Positions 60,432 to 64,000 of a stretch of 64,000 nucleotides of DNA are shown piece after piece; the stretch's first letter is position 1, and every line of letters begins with the position of its first letter. A program made the translations under genes and the position numbers. The notes under the pieces were generated by a model that ran no database searches, was not told where the DNA came from, and saw only the letters and a list, made by a program, of their open reading frames with translations. Origin of the DNA: Dipylidium caninum (Eukaryota > Platyhelminthes > Cestoda > Cyclophyllidea > Dipylidiidae); contig QEYB01001436.1 of assembly GCA_017562135.1 (NCBI GenBank), forward strand, positions 310,001-374,000, given 5' to 3'.

Positions 60432-60757
60432 TCACGCCCGGCCCTCCGAGGTGGCTGTGGTCGTCGCCGGGGTCGCCGCCACCCCGTCCTGCTCCGCCTC
60501 GTCCCGCCGGTCCTCGTCGGTCTCCGCAATCTCCGCGAACGTGATGGGCTGCGTGCGGAAACGCGAGAGTCGAGCTCCGCTGCGCAGACCGCCGCGTCGC
60601 GGCGCTCGGAGGCGTCTCTCCACCCGCACGATGCGGTCGGCGCTGAGGGTGATCCGCGGAAAGGTCTCCAACTCGCCCGGCGACGGCGCTGCCTGCGTGG
60701 GGTTCAGTAGCTCGATGTGGCCCACTGGGTACTCGTCGAGGCTCATTTTTCGCCGAT
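60432..60757 (-). CDS. Candidate terminal exon, unassigned
   Basis: Begins at a CTCCACAG acceptor and ends at TGA. Reads RRKMSLDEYPVGHIELLNPT, then ITLSADRIVRVERRLRAPRR and QPITFAEIAETDEDRRDEAE. Mixed hydrophobic/charged composition is more protein-like than its neighbours. An in-frame ATG at 60746 could also be a start. No family recognised and no upstream exon defined. Confidence 0.35.
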
Positions 60758-60950
60758 CTGTGGAGCAAAAGCCACTCGGTGATTAGGGAATGCCCGCAAT
60801 GCTTTACTTCCTTCTCCTCGGACTTCTTCTCCCGCGTTGGCGTCTAATCCTGCCCAAGCAGGCAATTTGGCCGCCGTTCTGACCACGGGCCCTTTAATTA
60901 AAGCAGAACAGACTGCTTTTCCCTCCCCCCCTGCAGCCCACCTCATTGTC

Positions 60951-61386
60951 ATGGAGGCCTCCAGCGGGCCATTTGAGCCTCGTCCACCGCCCTTGGCGGA
61001 AACGGCGGTTGTGTCGCCGCCGTGGGGCCTCATGTCTCCCGCCGCGCGTCCACAGGACCGGGAAAACAGCCGCCAGATGGTCGAGGTCTCCTCCGAGGAC
61101 TCAAGCGTCCCCGTCGTCCTCGGTGCGTCTGCAGTCCGCCGCTCCACGCCGCGACGCGACGGACCGCACCGAAGGAGGCGAAGTGGACGCCCAGCGACTG
61201 CTCCGCTTCGTGTCCGCCACCCGCCACTTCGCCTGTCTGCCGCTGGCGGGGCCCGTTGAGGTCTCCCGAGCCTCCGCACGCGGCCGCCCGGGCGTGGAGC
61301 GGCTGTGGCGCGGGGCAGGCGCAGTTTGGTGTCGCGGGCCACGTTTCGGGGGCGATAAATCAGGGTCACCCGGCAAACATGTGTGA
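60951..61386 (+). CDS. Candidate two-exon plus-strand gene fragment
   Basis: Two open segments join in phase across a 52-nt intron (61123-61174; GTGCGT..CCGAAG). Before it: MEASSGPFEPRPPPLAETAV and RQMVEVSSEDSSVPVVL. After it: GEVDAQRLLRFVSATRHFAC then LPLAGPVEVSRASARG. A further protein-like plus-strand stretch at about 61745-62030 (AKASDILASSTRLALEAALN) may be a later exon. No family recognised; it would overlap upstream exons of the minus-strand candidate at 60432-60757, so at most one of the two is likely right. Confidence 0.25.
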
Positions 61387-62059
61387 CCTCGCCCGCCCCC
61401 TCGGCATAAATCACGCCGTCCTGCCCGCTGTGCCGCGCCGCGCTGCACGAGCCTCCGCCACAAGTGCACCCGACGCCTGCGGGGCTGCCGCAGTCGTCCG
61501 CGAAAGGCGAGAGGGGGGCGGAGGTGGCGGCGGTGGGAAGGTAACAGGTGCCACAGTCACCGCCTCAACTGTGGAATTGGGTGAGAGGAGGAAAAAACGT
61601 CTGTTTTTCAGCCGTCTTTTCGTCCTCCCGACGACATTTGTTGCCTGCTCATCCGCCGAAAGGCGGAGACTTTCGCGCGTTCAAAATAGCCTCGGCCCCA
61701 TTTCGGACAACGCGTCGTCTCGCTCGTTCTACCCAGGAGGCGATCATTTCTGGACATTGGCCCGACTGTCCGCGGCCAGTGTGATCCTCCTCTGCCTCCC
61801 AGGGTTCGCGGGGAGGCAAGCGGTGGCCTACGACGGAAGCCGAGGCTCCTGCGCCTCGCAAAAGCCTCCGATATCCTCGCATCCTCAACCCGGTTGGCGC
61901 TCGAGGCGGCGCTAAACAACTGCGCATACGACCAGGCTGTCGACGCGGCCTCCGCACGACAGGCCAGCGCCAGGGTGGACTGCGTGGGTTGCGATTATGT
62001 TGGATGGGGAAATCCGCGGTTGGCCAGTTAAACCGCCAGAAAATCCCCCTCATCGACAT

Positions 62060-64000
62060 ACAGACGTTTTCAAAGGACCGCTATCACTTAGCCCGACTAC
62101 TCCTTCAGAGGCAATGCCAAACAGGAGACCAAATGGAGAGCATGGCCGCCTTGGACTTCCGAGTCGAAGGCGACGAAGTCGAAGTGGGGACGGGCAACGG
62201 AGCTCCAACGGCAGTGCGACGAGAAGTAAAGTACAGTGAGGGCGGCAATTTGGCCCAAGAGAGGGATGAAACGACCTACCTGTATGTTAAACAGTCCACT
62301 TTCTGAATCACGGGGCAGACTTGAAACTCAGCAAAGCGATCTTGAGGAACTGTCCAATGGGGAGGCGGCCTTGACATTCCGCCGGCGTGACGCGTTCCCA
62401 TTGGTTGATTGAGGTGCGCTGTCGTTGGCGCCTTGCATAAGGCGACATGGCGCCACCCGGCTTATCTGAAGGGCGAAACAGTTGGTGGTGGTGGTGGGAA
62501 ATGCAGTGATTATACGACAACCTATTCATCGTGTCCGCAGTTGCGTTCGCCCTCGGCCCGCATCACCCCTCACCCCCAGCCCGCCCCCCAAGACCGATTA
62601 GGCATTTCGCCTTCTCGCGGCGATAATGCGTAGTTAAGAGGCGTTTTGGATTTGCTAGCGACTGTCAGATTTTGTTTAATCCAGACAAACTGTGTTTACT
62701 TTGATTAAAAACATTTTGGTAAACTTATTCTGCCCATGAGGCCCCATGTAAATTCAAAATAGATCACTTTTTCTGCGTGCAATAAATAGGCATTTTTTGA
62801 GGAAATAAGCCGCTTGACTGTACCAAATTAAAGAGGTTTGCTTAGTTGATTAGGTCCCTCAAGAACACCGGCGTCATTTAAGGTCTTTGCGTGGTCAGAT
62901 GCGCCGAGAAAACAGTTTCCGGCACTAAAAAGCCTTTTACGTCGCGGAACCTGGTGGGATGCCATGTCTCCGCAGCCAGATCACATGCCTCCACGGCACC
63001 AAACGGTTCGAAAAATAAATCCTACTGAAATATTATTGAGTAGTGCGATTTTATGTAGTGTCCTTAAAACCGAAGCCTGTGAAACGGCGGGCATCCCTTT
63101 GGCTCAGCCACGTGGTTCCTGGGGCCGCGGATAAAAAGCAGAGCGACAAACTTTTCCCAACACGGAGCACGTGCCCACTGCCCTCAACACCGGCGCTGGG
63201 GACGCTGAACCACTCTGGCGCCATTTGTTTACACATACTTGCACCTCCTAACTACAGATTAAAGGACTCCTTCGCGCCCATTAGCCCGGGTTGGTTATTT
63301 ATTTACTTCCGCAGTAATCGTGCTGCACACAATTCCTCGCCTCCGTTACGGCCAGACTTCACGCAGCCATTTTTATTTGCTTACAGTAAGAGTTTTCATG
63401 GCTGGGAAAATTTTACAATTCCCTTCGATGCACTAGTGGCGCAGCGATGCCAGAAAGTGTCCTCAAACTGGATTGCCCGAAAAATGTGGATTTCACCATT
63501 TGTGTTTTGAAACTACGTAAATCTTGGGCGGCAAGAGGGAGGATTTCGTGGGATGGGAATTTCTTTCGGTGGGAATGTGACTTTTAGGCGTCTTCTGCAA
63601 GCCAGTCTCTGGGCTGGCGTCTCTGAGGAATGAAAAATCACTAATTTGGGAATCTATAAGTAAAGAGATTCGTATGGACAAGTAACGCGTTTGCGAACCA
63701 ACTGATACCGGCCATAGAAGGCTCTGATAATAGGACCACTTCACGTCGTTTAGATGAGAATCGTCTTCGGCCGTGGCAACTTTACCGAGGACAGGCGAAA
63801 TAAAATCGGCAACCGTCCCATCCCCCCTCATCGCCCCCATAGGAAGTCAAGTGAGTTAGTCCATGCGGTGAGACTTGCTCCCGCCGGTTGTAAAACCTGA
63901 GGCCTTTAATCAGGTGGTGTGTAAAAAGCATTTGACAGTTTTGTCTCGCCTGTCAGGGAATATTCCTTGACTCTCAGGTCGGTTGATGATGATCTCTGTA
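62060..64000. other. No supported gene
   Basis: Nearly 2 kb of moderate GC. The longest frame (63043-63510 plus, 155 codons) has no family resemblance, no splice context and a composition like random sequence. I call nothing here. Confidence 0.4.

Noticed and set aside
63043..63510. 155-codon plus-strand frame
   Set aside because: No family signal, no splice or poly(A) context, composition like random sequence.
1..64000. CRISPR arrays, prokaryotic operons, rRNA genes
   Set aside because: No regularly spaced direct repeats with unique spacers, no operon-like gene packing and no rRNA-like sequence were seen; the window is eukaryotic.

Overview
This is 64 kb of animal nuclear DNA. Genes are split into many small exons with GT..AG junctions, there are no prokaryotic operons, and several proteins belong to metazoan families. 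The smallest introns I can define are 36 nt (TSPO homologue) and about 52 nt (a candidate gene). Very short introns plus 16-nt microexons fit a flatworm, most likely a cestode; this is inference from gene architecture, not a database match.

Layout. (1) 101-3005, minus: an acinus (ACIN1)-like nuclear RNA-binding protein with an N-terminal SAP domain and an RRM; its 3' end probably lies beyond the window start, and an apparent 1-nt frame break sits inside the RRM. (2) 4234-18240, minus: a JIP3/JIP4 (MAPK8IP3/SPAG9, sunday driver, unc-16) homologue spread over at least twenty exons. (3) 19780-20328, plus: a two-exon TSPO homologue, divergent from the JIP gene across 1.5 kb. (4) 21854-32061, minus: a scaffold-like protein with two PH-like domains, not assigned to a named family. 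(5) 23.9-25.9 kb and 32.55-35.6 kb: the two arms of a large inverted duplication, one arm inside a 3.3-kb intron of the PH gene and the other upstream of its first recognised PH exon. The arms share a 247-nt block that is identical by eye. (6) 36.1-39.2 kb and 41.9-44.1 kb, minus: two unrecognised genes with phase-compatible exons. (7) 44.1-48.0 kb: AT-rich and gene-poor. (8) 48006-54463, minus: an ESRP/fusilli-type splicing regulator with several RRMs. (9) about 52-62 kb: markedly GC-rich, with many overlapping chance ORFs, G-quadruplex-like runs, a diverged local duplication and some weak candidate exons. (10) 62.1-64 kb: nothing recognised.

Two of the recognised proteins act in RNA processing (acinus in the nuclear splicing-linked complex, ESRP as a splicing regulator), one in kinesin/JNK-linked axonal transport (JIP3/4) and one in the outer mitochondrial membrane (TSPO). 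The sequence gives no reason to think they form one pathway; the neighbourhood looks like ordinary genome order.

Exon boundaries were read by eye from GT/AG signals and reading-frame phase, so single boundaries may be off. No alignments or searches were run. The PH-domain gene and the 36-44 kb genes are the least understood coding loci; the inverted duplication with its 247-nt identical core is the most unusual structure.
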